Assembly (NCBI GenBank): GCA_937911175.1
Contig: CALDSE010000056.1
Location: 1 to 51,779 of the forward strand
Direction: 5' to 3'
Source: an uncultured Sediminibacterium sp.
GTDB taxonomy: Bacteria > Bacteroidota > Bacteroidia > Chitinophagales > Chitinophagaceae
Length of the DNA: 51,779 bases
A program made the translations under genes and the position numbers. Below the pieces are notes generated by a model. It searched no databases. It was not told the DNA's origin and worked only from the letters and a program-made list of their open reading frames with translations. This document shows positions 45,160 through 51,779 of the stretch, piece by piece; positions within the stretch are counted from its first letter, which is position 1; each line of letters starts with the position of its first letter.

Positions 45160-46746
45160 TTATTCCTTTAATTTATTTATACTTCCCTCTTCTTTTTTAG
45201 GCTTTAATATACTAACTGGAATAAGCTTGCAGCCTTTTAACCTATATACATAAAAATTTCTGAGTAGCACACCCTTGTTCATATAAGGTATGGTGTCGGG
45301 CTTTTCAATACTTGTAAAATAAGCACCGTATAATTCTATAGGGTTGGCAGGTAAATTGGATGGTACGATAGAGTAAGCATCTTCCCCTATTTTCACTGCT
45401 TCTTGACTTTCATTTAACCAGGCAAATTTATGTACATCCTCTAAGGCTCCTATGGCAATTACCCTTGCATTCACTTTGGGCGCTGTATAAAATAACAAAT
45501 GTCCTCCAGGAAACCATTTATGCACTACAATGGGCGCTTGCTTAGACATCCTGCCCTCTATTTGATCCTTTGCTACAATACCCTTGAACACCTCACTGAA
45601 ATGGGCCCAGCCTGTTACATCGTTAATAGGATTATACTCTCCTAAATTTTCCAATTTCTCTGAACCCAATTGCTTTGGATAGAATTTTACAATACCCACA
45701 AAACCTATGACAAGCAGTATCATAAAACCAATGGCGAATTTCAGCAGTACGGGGATAAACTTCCTAGAATAAGAAGCCCAGTAAACACCAGCTATTAAAA
45801 ATAAAGGTATAAAGGCAGGACCAGTCCAATGCGGCAGTGTGGCATTAAATAAAGAGACCGCCCAGAATATAAATAGTAAAGGAAGACTTAACCAAAGTAG
45901 TAAATTGATGGCTTTAGCAGATTTTGCTTGAAACTTTACTTTACTAACACGCAATAAAGAAATCAATACAGCAATATAGACTAAAGGATTTTGATAGAAG
46001 AACTCCCCCCCTATCTGTGTTATAAAATTAGAAAAAGAAATACCTGTATGCATGACTCTTTTAGAGTGAAAACGATAGGTAATAAAATCGTTTTGAAAAT
46101 TCCAATATAAAATAGGAATTATGCATAATAAAGTGACTAGTATAGCTAAATAGCCATTCTTTTCTTTTAAATTTTCTACCTGATTAAAAATAATATATAA
46201 GCCAAAGCCCACCCATAGGTAGAGCCCATGCACTTTACTTAATGTAGCGAGGCCAATGAACAAGCCTAATAAAACCCAACCGAATAAAGTAAATACATGT
46301 GGCTTCATTACCCAATTCAACATCACATAAATACTTAAGGTAAAAAACAACAATTGAGGACTATCGGGCATTACGAATAAGCCCGCAATAATACTTGTAT
46401 AAATAGATAAAGTATATAACAAGGCTGCAATCCAACCTGCCTTTTCGTTTTTTAATAAAGTACCCGATTCAAAAATAATAATGGTAGTGAGTGCAGCGCA
46501 AACAATACTTCCTAAGCGCATACTTAAATCCGATAACCAGTATAAGTTGAAAGTGAAAATACGAATAAGCCAACCCACCATGGGAGGATGATCAAAATGA
46601 TTCCAATCCGGCTGCAATGCATAGGTATAATAATACACTTCATCGTTCCCTAGTTCAAGAAAAAAGGAAAGTAGAATTTTAGCAAAAACTGAAATTCCAA
46701 TAAGCCACCAAAGTTTTTTCTGATAATTAATTGTACTTGGGGGCAT
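45160..46746 (-). CDS. ArnT/GT39-like membrane glycosyltransferase
   Basis: A 528-residue protein with 10-12 membrane segments. After the first segment the loop LGNDEVYYYTYALQPDWNHF followed by DHPPMVGWLIRI holds the catalytic Asp-Glu of the GT-C fold, as in dolichyl-phosphate-mannose transferases and ArnT. A soluble C-terminal part (about 370-528) contains MSKQAPIVVHKWFPGGHLLF. Such enzymes transfer sugars from polyprenyl-phosphate donors to lipid or protein on the periplasmic side. The acceptor is unknown. It lies 53 bases after aroQ on the same strand and may be the last gene of the carA-aroQ unit. Confidence 0.85.
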   Translation of the reverse strand: MPPSTINYQKKLWWLIGISVFAKILLSFFLELGNDEVYYYTYALQPDWNHFDHPPMVGWLIRIFTFNLYWLSDLSMRLGSIVCAALTTIIIFESGTLLKNEKAGWIAALLYTLSIYTSIIAGLFVMPDSPQLLFFTLSIYVMLNWVMKPHVFTLFGWVLLGLFIGLATLSKVHGLYLWVGFGLYIIFNQVENLKEKNGYLAILVTLLCIIPILYWNFQNDFITYRFHSKRVMHTGISFSNFITQIGGEFFYQNPLVYIAVLISLLRVSKVKFQAKSAKAINLLLWLSLPLLFIFWAVSLFNATLPHWTGPAFIPLFLIAGVYWASYSRKFIPVLLKFAIGFMILLVIGFVGIVKFYPKQLGSEKLENLGEYNPINDVTGWAHFSEVFKGIVAKDQIEGRMSKQAPIVVHKWFPGGHLLFYTAPKVNARVIAIGALEDVHKFAWLNESQEAVKIGEDAYSIVPSNLPANPIELYGAYFTSIEKPDTIPYMNKGVLLRNFYVYRLKGCKLIPVSILKPKKEEGSINKLKE

Positions 46747-46799
46747 AAATTGTTTTTTGTATGCAATAGTATACTACCACCCAATAAAAGTAAGGAAAC

Positions 46800-47237
46800 T
46801 TATTGAATAGGACCTGCCTTGGCTAAAAACCATTCCGTTGCTAAGGCATAGCCTTTTAAACCAAGGCCAACGATAGAACCTACCGATTTAGCCGAAACAT
46901 GTGATATTTTTCTAAAATCCTCTCTAGCATGTACATTACTAATATGTACTTCTATTACAGGTGTTTGAATAGCAGCCACTGCATCACCAATGGCAATGGA
47001 AGTATGGGTATAGGCAGCAGGGTTTAAAATAATACCTGCTTTATTAAATCCATTAGATTGAATAGCTTCTACAATCTCCCCTTCTATATTGCTTTGAAAA
47101 TAAGTAAAGTGAACAGTAGGAAAATCTTTTTTTAATTGTTCTAGAAATTCTTCGAAACTAGCATGCCCATATACCTCGGGCTCTCTTTTTCCTAGTAGGT
47201 TTAAATTCGGCCCATTAATGATGGCTAATTCTAACAT
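46800..47237 (-). CDS. aroQ: Type II 3-dehydroquinate dehydratase
   Basis: A 145-residue enzyme of the shikimate pathway. NGPNLNLLGKREPEVYG contains the catalytic Arg and Tyr, YFQSNIEGEIVEAIQ and ILNPAAYTHTSIAIGDAV the Asn/His region, and EVHISNVHAREDFRKIS the substrate-binding part. Length is exactly that of the family. It lies 12 bases after carA, so the two are co-transcribed. Confidence 0.96.
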   Translation of the reverse strand: MLELAIINGPNLNLLGKREPEVYGHASFEEFLEQLKKDFPTVHFTYFQSNIEGEIVEAIQSNGFNKAGIILNPAAYTHTSIAIGDAVAAIQTPVIEVHISNVHAREDFRKISHVSAKSVGSIVGLGLKGYALATEWFLAKAGPIQ

Positions 47238-47249
47238 GCTATAAATATA

Positions 47250-48344
47250 TTAATTCGATTTCATTAAAGATACGAAATCATCAAATAAGTACCTGCTATC
47301 GTGCGGACCCGGTGTTGCTTCTGGATGGTACTGTACGCTAAAAGCAGGACGGTCTTTTAATTTAATGCCTTCAATTGAATCGTCGTTTAAATTTACATGC
47401 GATACAATTACATTGGGATGCTTGCGCACTGCATCAGGATCGACGCCGAAGCCATGGTTCTGTGTCGTAATTTCACATAAACCTGTAATTACATTTTTCA
47501 CTGGGTGGTTTAAGCCACGGTGACCATGGTGCATTTTAAAAGTTGGAATATCATTGGCCAAGGCTAGTAATTGATGTCCTAAACAAATTCCAAATAAAGG
47601 TTTCTTTTCTTTTAAAACTTCTTTGATGGTTTTAATGGCATAGTCCATTGGGGCTGGATCTCCAGGACCATTGGATAAAAAATAACCTGTAGGATTAAAT
47701 GCTTTTAAAGTAGCGAAATCGGTTTTAGCAGGATGCACTCTTACATGTACACCTCTATCTACTAAACATTGTAGTATATGCTGCTTCACGCCAAAATCTA
47801 AAACTGATACTTTTATTTTTGAACTAGTATCTCCTAGTTCATATATTTCTTTGGTACTCACTGTGCTGGCTAATTCTAAACCATCCATGCTAGGCACTTT
47901 TGCGAGTTCTGCTTTTAAAGCATCTACATCTAAATTATCTGAAGAGATAATACAGTTCATCGCACCTGAATTTCTAACATGTATGACCAAGGCTCTCGTA
48001 TCTAGGCCTTCAATAGAAATAATATTATTTTCAATTAAATATTCATTCAAATTACCATCGGCTAATAGACGGCTATATTTTTCTTCTAAGTTGCGCCCAA
48101 TTAAACCATGAATTTTTACCGATTTACTTTCTACATCAGTTTTTCTAACACCATAGTTACCTACGTGTACATTGTTCATGATAATGATTTGTCCGGTATA
48201 ACTAGGATCGGTAAATACTTCTTGATAACCAGTCATGCCCGTATTAAAACATATTTCACCGGTGGTCGTGCCAATTTTACCAAAGGCTTGACCGTGAAAT
48301 ACATGACCATCGGCTAGAACTAAAATTGCTGGTTGTGCGCTCAT
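47250..48344 (-). CDS. carA: Carbamoyl-phosphate synthase small subunit
   Basis: A 364-residue glutaminase subunit of carbamoyl phosphate synthase for pyrimidines and arginine. MSAQPAILVLADGHVFHGQAFG opens the family-specific domain, with NTGMTGYQEVFTDPSYTGQI. The class I glutaminase domain has the nucleophile Cys in GICLGHQLLAL, then KMHHGHRGLNHPVKN, and the His-Glu pair in SVQYHPEATPGPHDS. I chose the ATG at 48342-48344; a start 36 bases further upstream would add MFLFLHNKTITQ, which fits nothing in the family. carB is not in the window. Confidence 0.96.
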   Translation of the reverse strand: MSAQPAILVLADGHVFHGQAFGKIGTTTGEICFNTGMTGYQEVFTDPSYTGQIIIMNNVHVGNYGVRKTDVESKSVKIHGLIGRNLEEKYSRLLADGNLNEYLIENNIISIEGLDTRALVIHVRNSGAMNCIISSDNLDVDALKAELAKVPSMDGLELASTVSTKEIYELGDTSSKIKVSVLDFGVKQHILQCLVDRGVHVRVHPAKTDFATLKAFNPTGYFLSNGPGDPAPMDYAIKTIKEVLKEKKPLFGICLGHQLLALANDIPTFKMHHGHRGLNHPVKNVITGLCEITTQNHGFGVDPDAVRKHPNVIVSHVNLNDDSIEGIKLKDRPAFSVQYHPEATPGPHDSRYLFDDFVSLMKSN

Positions 48345-48441
48345 TTGGGTAATCGTTTTGTTATGCAAAAAAAGAAACAATTTTTTACTTTTCCATAATA
48401 ACTTTTAAACATTCTGTCTGAATCAAAAGAAATGACGAAAA

Positions 48442-48477
48442 AGCGCAAAAAAAAGGCAAGACGGTTAGTCTTGCCTT
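48442..48477 (-). terminator. Terminator of the rpsD-rpoA-rplQ operon
   Basis: AAGGCAAGAC (48453-48462) and GTCTTGCCTT (48468-48477) form a perfect 10-base-pair stem with a GGTTA loop. On the minus strand eight or more Ts follow. It is 22 bases after the rplQ stop. Confidence 0.95.
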
Positions 48478-48499
48478 ATATGTTAATTCGTTAAACTCA

Positions 48500-49045
48500 T
48501 TATTCAGCAGCAGTTTCAGGTGAATCTGTTGCAGTTTCAGCCTCAGCTGCTGGCGCTTCCGCCTCTGCTTTCGCTTTTGCTGGTGCTTTTTTAGTAGCAG
48601 TAGCAGTTGATTTACTACGACGTGTTTTCTTAGCAGGTTCGCCAGCCGTAGCTATTGAATTACCGTACACTTCGTTGAAATCCACTAACTCAATCATTGC
48701 TTTTTCAGCATTGTCACCTGGACGAATGCCTAATTTAATGATACGTGTGTAACCACCTGGACGAGCAGCAATTTTTGGTGCTACCACTGTAAATAATTCT
48801 TTTACTGCAGCTTTGTCGTTCAAATAGCTAAACACCACTCTGTGGTTATGGCTAATTTCTTCTTTAGTAGCTGTTTTCTTTGTTTTGGTAATTAATGGCT
48901 CTACATAAGTTCTTAAAGCTTTTGCTTTAGCTAATGTAGTAACAATACGCTTGTGCGTAATTACTTGGCAAGCTAAATTCATTAATAAAGCATCTCTATG
49001 TGCTTTCTTTCTACCTAGGTTGTTTTGTTTGTCTCCGTGACGCAT
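48500..49045 (-). CDS. rplQ: 50S ribosomal protein L17 with long C-terminal tail
   Basis: A 181-residue protein. The first 120 residues are canonical L17: [40 protein letters not shown] and [23 protein letters not shown]. The last 50 or so residues are a low-complexity tail rich in Ala, Lys, Thr and Glu, common in this phylum and probably disordered. It is last in the operon after rpoA (91-base gap). Confidence 0.97.
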   Translation of the reverse strand: MRHGDKQNNLGRKKAHRDALLMNLACQVITHKRIVTTLAKAKALRTYVEPLITKTKKTATKEEISHNHRVVFSYLNDKAAVKELFTVVAPKIAARPGGYTRIIKLGIRPGDNAEKAMIELVDFNEVYGNSIATAGEPAKKTRRSKSTATATKKAPAKAKAEAEAPAAEAETATDSPETAAE

Positions 49046-49136
49046 GACTTTTAAGTTTTATCCTTACACCGTGTCAGGAATTGTAAGGTTTGAGCTTTCG
49101 CTCGTTATAAATAGTGATTTACTTTTAGTGTTTCGA

Positions 49137-50141
49137 CTATTGTAAATCTAATTTGTCTAATCCTAATTTACCAAGGTCCATTCCAAAGCTTAATCCTCTT
49201 TCGATTAGTACTTGCTCGATTTCAGATAAAGATTTTTGACCGAAGTTTCTAAATTTCATTAAGTCTTCTTGCTCATATTGAACAAGTTCACTTAAGCTAT
49301 TAATTTTAGCAGCTTTCAAGCAATTGAATGCACGAACAGAAAGGTCTAAATCTTCCAAAGGAGTTTTTAATACTTTTCTTAATTGCAATACTTGCTCATC
49401 CACTACATCTTCTTTCTTGTCTTCTTTATTATCAAAAGTGATGTTCTCATCAGTGATGATCATCAAATGTTGAATTAAAATTCTTGAAGCTTGCTTTACC
49501 GCATCTTCAGGATGGATAGTACCATCTGTAGCTACGTCTAAAATTAATTTCTCGTAATCTGTTCTTTGTTCAACACGGTAGTTCTCAATAGCGTATTTAA
49601 CGTTCTTGATAGGTGTGTGAATAGAATCGATAGCGATATAGCCAAATGGCATTTCTTTTAATTTATTCTCTTCAGCAGGAATGTACCCACGTCCTTTGCT
49701 AATCGTTAATTCTATTTCTAATTTAGAAGTAGAATCCATTGTGCAAATAACTAGCTCAGGGTTCATTACTTGGAACTGCTGAGAAGCATCACCAATATGA
49801 CCTGCATTAAATTCGCTGCTACCTTTAATAGATAAAGTAATTTTTTCAGAGGATACATCTTGATCGGCCTTACGCTTAAAACGAACTTGCTTTAAGTTTA
49901 AGATTAATTCAGTAACGTCTTCTGTGATACCTTTTAAAGTAGCAAACTCGTGGTCTACTCCTTCTACTTTGATACCTACAATTGCAAAACCTTCTAAAGA
50001 ACTTAATAAAACTCTTCTTAATGAGTTGCCTAATGTTAAACCAAAACCTGGCTCTAATGGACGGAATTCGAATTGTCCTTCAAAGTCATTTGCTTTTTGT
50101 AAAACAATTTTGTCTGGTTTTTGAAAACTTAATATAGCCAT
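49137..50141 (-). CDS. rpoA: RNA polymerase alpha subunit
   Basis: A 334-residue subunit. The N-terminal dimer domain has RPLEPGFGLTLGNSLRRVLL and FATLKGITEDVTELILNLK. The C-terminal domain (about 255-325) has LKTPLEDLDLSVRAFNCLKA and LMKFRNFGQKSLSEIEQVL, which bind UP-element DNA and activators. Length is normal. It lies between rpsD and rplQ, as in most bacteria. Confidence 0.98.
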   Translation of the reverse strand: MAILSFQKPDKIVLQKANDFEGQFEFRPLEPGFGLTLGNSLRRVLLSSLEGFAIVGIKVEGVDHEFATLKGITEDVTELILNLKQVRFKRKADQDVSSEKITLSIKGSSEFNAGHIGDASQQFQVMNPELVICTMDSTSKLEIELTISKGRGYIPAEENKLKEMPFGYIAIDSIHTPIKNVKYAIENYRVEQRTDYEKLILDVATDGTIHPEDAVKQASRILIQHLMIITDENITFDNKEDKKEDVVDEQVLQLRKVLKTPLEDLDLSVRAFNCLKAAKINSLSELVQYEQEDLMKFRNFGQKSLSEIEQVLIERGLSFGMDLGKLGLDKLDLQ

Positions 50142-50236
50142 GTCAATTTATTTTTTATTTGAATCTTCCGTGAGGAAGAAATTTTGTTAGTTGCTTATAT
50201 TATAAAGTACTATTGTTATAATACTATTATATACTA

Positions 50237-50689
50237 CTACTTAGAATACAATTCGACGATTAGTTGCTCCTTAATATTTTCAGGAACCGCTTCACGCTCT
50301 GGCATTGTAATAAAAGTACCCGTATTGGTCGTTTCATTCCAATCTACCCAGCTGAACTTAGTATTTCTACCACGTTGCTTGGCAACGATAGAAGTATTGT
50401 GTGCACTCTTAGGACGGTAAGCAATCACATCACCTGGACGACATGTATAAGAAGGTACATTTGTCACATCACCATTTACAGTGATATGCTTATGTGCTAC
50501 TAACTGACGTGCTTCTGGGCGACTAGCTGCTAAACCCATTCTAAAAATGGTATTGTCTAAACGAGATTCTAATAATTTGATTAAGTTTTCACCTGTAACG
50601 CCTTTGATACGTGAAGCTTCCTCAAATGTTTTGCGGAATTGACGCTCTAATACACCATAAGTGTATTTGGCTTTTTGTTTTTCTCTTAA
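50237..50689 (-). CDS. rpsD: Ribosomal protein S4, missing about 50 N-terminal residues
   Basis: A frame of 150 codons plus stop that lacks its start. It begins LREKQKAKYTYGVLERQ and continues EASRIKGVTGENLIKLLES, then GLAASRPEARQLVAHKHITV (the S4 domain) and ends ELYSK. Bacteroidota S4 is about 201 residues; the first 50 or so are absent. Directly upstream in frame are two stop codons (50690-50695), the second being the stop of an unrelated ActB-like gene. rpoA follows after 95 bases in the normal order. The loss looks like a join to foreign sequence, not decay: what remains is fully conserved. The first ATG in the fragment (50537-50539) lies inside the protein and is not a true start. Confidence 0.93.
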   Translation of the reverse strand, partial: LREKQKAKYTYGVLERQFRKTFEEASRIKGVTGENLIKLLESRLDNTIFRMGLAASRPEARQLVAHKHITVNGDVTNVPSYTCRPGDVIAYRPKSAHNTSIVAKQRGRNTKFSWVDWNETTNTGTFITMPEREAVPENIKEQLIVELYSK

Positions 50690-50695
50690 TTATTA
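50690..50695 (-). other. Probable chimeric join between rpsD and an actB-like gene
   Basis: On the minus strand the actB-like frame ends NQG with TAA at 50693-50695; the next TAA at 50690-50692 touches the TTA that starts the surviving S4 codons. Normal S4 continues upstream here with CAATTAAGAGA; the window has TAATTAAGAGA. AATTAAGAGA could therefore be a shared stretch at which two sequences were joined. Confidence 0.75.
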
Positions 50696-51779
50696 TCCTT
50701 GGTTTCTTACCTTGACTTTATACCAAATGTTTGGTTTAACACCAACCTCTTCCAACGCTTGGTACGATCGTGCTGACTTAGAACTTTTTCGAATTTCTGA
50801 CTTTTCGTCGTTCCAATCGCCCACAATTATAGCATTGGTTGGACAAACCTCAGAACAAGCCGTTTTCAAATCGCCATCTTTTACAGGCTGAGCACTTTTC
50901 TTTGCATCCAGTTTAACGCTTTGAATTCGCTGAACACAGAAGGAACATTTCTCCATGACACCGCGCGTTCGAACCGTTACGTCCGGATTAAGTACCATTC
51001 GACCCAAATCATCTTGTGCCGGATTAACTTCTGTAAATTTCTTGTAGGATGGATAATTGAACCAATTAAAGCGGCGCACCTTATAAGGACAGTTGTTAGC
51101 GCAATAACGGGTTCCAATGCATCGATTGTACGTCATTTGGTTCAAACCTTCATTGCTGTGAGTAGTTGCAGCAACAGGACATACCGTTTCACATGGAGCG
51201 TGGTTACAATGATGACACATCAAAGGCATGTGAACTACCGTCGGGTTAACCGATGCTTTTTCTGCCAAGGTGTAATTGAAAGAATGCTCGTCCTTTTTCT
51301 TCCCAACCTGAGATTCTTGATCTGAGGCATAATACCGGTCAATTCGCAACCAGTGCATTTCTCGACCCCTACGAACTTCATCCTTGCCCACAACGGGAAC
51401 ATTATTTTCAGCTTGACATGCAACCAAACACGAACCACACCCAATACAAGTGGATAAATCAATGGTCATGCCCCAACGATGGCCTACGTTTTCTACAGGA
51501 TGAGCATTCCACAAGTCAAATTCCGAAACAGGAGCCTCCTCGTGGTGACCGTGCTCGTTCAAACGCTGCAAGGTATGCGCAGGATTGTATAGGTTTTTAT
51601 TTTTCCGAGCCTCACCTTCTCCAACAGGATAAATTGAACGGGTGGTTTCTCGAACGATGGAATCACGCCCCATTACGGTGTGGTGAATCTGTGTGGCGGC
51701 AATGGAATAAGCGCCCTCTACCTTCGCCATTTTGGCCCCAGCAGAGAAAAGTCTACGACCTTCAACTACCGGCAACAAA
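50693..51779 (-). CDS. actB: Alternative complex III subunit ActB, iron-sulfur part (5' end outside window)
   Basis: The minus frame is open to the window edge, so 361 codons of a protein normally near 1000 residues are seen; a TTG at 51776-51778 is not a true start. Cys motifs for four iron-sulfur clusters are CIGCGSCLVACQAEN, CHHCNHAPCETVCP, CIGTRYCANNCPYK and CSFCVQRIQ with CSEVCPTNAI. TRYCANNCPYKVRRFNWFNY is characteristic of ActB in the quinol:cytochrome c/acceptor oxidoreductase of Bacteroidota. This subunit relays electrons at the membrane surface. Codon use and G+C are visibly different from the rest of the window, and its expected neighbour actC is absent. Probably from another genome. 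Confidence 0.88.
   Translation of the reverse strand, partial: LLPVVEGRRLFSAGAKMAKVEGAYSIAATQIHHTVMGRDSIVRETTRSIYPVGEGEARKNKNLYNPAHTLQRLNEHGHHEEAPVSEFDLWNAHPVENVGHRWGMTIDLSTCIGCGSCLVACQAENNVPVVGKDEVRRGREMHWLRIDRYYASDQESQVGKKKDEHSFNYTLAEKASVNPTVVHMPLMCHHCNHAPCETVCPVAATTHSNEGLNQMTYNRCIGTRYCANNCPYKVRRFNWFNYPSYKKFTEVNPAQDDLGRMVLNPDVTVRTRGVMEKCSFCVQRIQSVKLDAKKSAQPVKDGDLKTACSEVCPTNAIIVGDWNDEKSEIRKSSKSARSYQALEEVGVKPNIWYKVKVRNQG

Noticed and set aside
48345..48380. Upstream start for carA adding 12 residues
   Set aside because: The added residues match nothing in CarA, and the family start aligns with MSAQPAIL.
51235..51462. Second minus-strand frame within the actB-like region
   Set aside because: It lies in a shifted frame over the conserved Cys motifs of ActB and has no domain of its own.
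1..51779. tRNA genes, CRISPR arrays, insertion sequences or prophage genes
   Set aside because: Reading all intergenic gaps showed no cloverleaf, regular spaced repeats, transposase or phage genes; the only tRNA-like element is the tmRNA.

Overview
The window looks like part of a chromosome from a member of the Bacteroidota, most likely a Chitinophagales/Chitinophagaceae-type bacterium. This is inferred from several things together: low G+C, weak or absent Shine-Dalgarno sequences, repeated TTG-N19-22-TAnnTTTG (or TTCG) promoters, a tmRNA whose proteolysis tag is GEANFAMAA, a GH3-family ligase, and ordinary Bacteroidota versions of ClpC, PolX, TamB, LolA and SDR-type UxuB. Nearly all of it is core or housekeeping sequence. 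I see no CRISPR array, transposase, prophage, tRNA or rRNA gene.

Layout. Positions 1-1810 carry a uronate-catabolism pair on the minus strand (SDR-type D-mannonate oxidoreductase, then mannonate dehydratase cut by the window edge). 1962-9171 hold ubiX, clpC, a small STAS protein, dnaG, a YdeI-family protein and plsY. 9247-13587 hold prmA, pnp, rpsO and a LolA-like carrier; a long imperfect palindrome lies between prmA and pnp. 13731-18450 is a minus-strand run of glutaryl-CoA dehydrogenase, shikimate kinase, a DUF423 membrane protein and ftsK. 18538-25886 is a mixed segment: dicarboxylate symporter, pyrF, a lipoprotein, a 50-residue membrane protein, a serine hydrolase, a nitroreductase, a DUF1080 protein and aminopeptidase P. 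The tmRNA gene is at 25965-26335 on the minus strand.

26396-30459 is a GH3-dxr-rseP cluster. 30641-31520 carries rplU, rpmA and a 56-residue lysine/alanine histone-like protein. 31631-33313 encodes a PolX-type protein whose polymerase centre looks dead while its PHP nuclease centre is intact. 33336-45139 holds a GH13 amylase, an APC permease, a 46-residue membrane protein, an exported PIG-L deacetylase, gamma-glutamyltransferase and a large TamB-like protein that starts at TTG. 45160-48344 has a GT39/ArnT-like glycosyltransferase, aroQ and carA. 48500-50689 is the rpsD-rpoA-rplQ end of the ribosomal-protein operon.

The most striking anomaly is at about 50690. rpsD loses roughly its first 50 codons exactly where an unrelated, visibly more G+C-rich gene (the Fe-S domain of alternative complex III subunit ActB) ends. 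S4 is essential and normally preceded by rpsK/rpsM, so this is best read as a chimeric assembly join, or less likely a real rearrangement; the last 1.1 kb should not be assumed to come from the same genome. No convincing new multi-gene system was found. The best leads are the PolX-like protein, the palindrome overlapping the prmA promoter, the unrecognised micro-proteins, and promoters that sit almost on the start codon.
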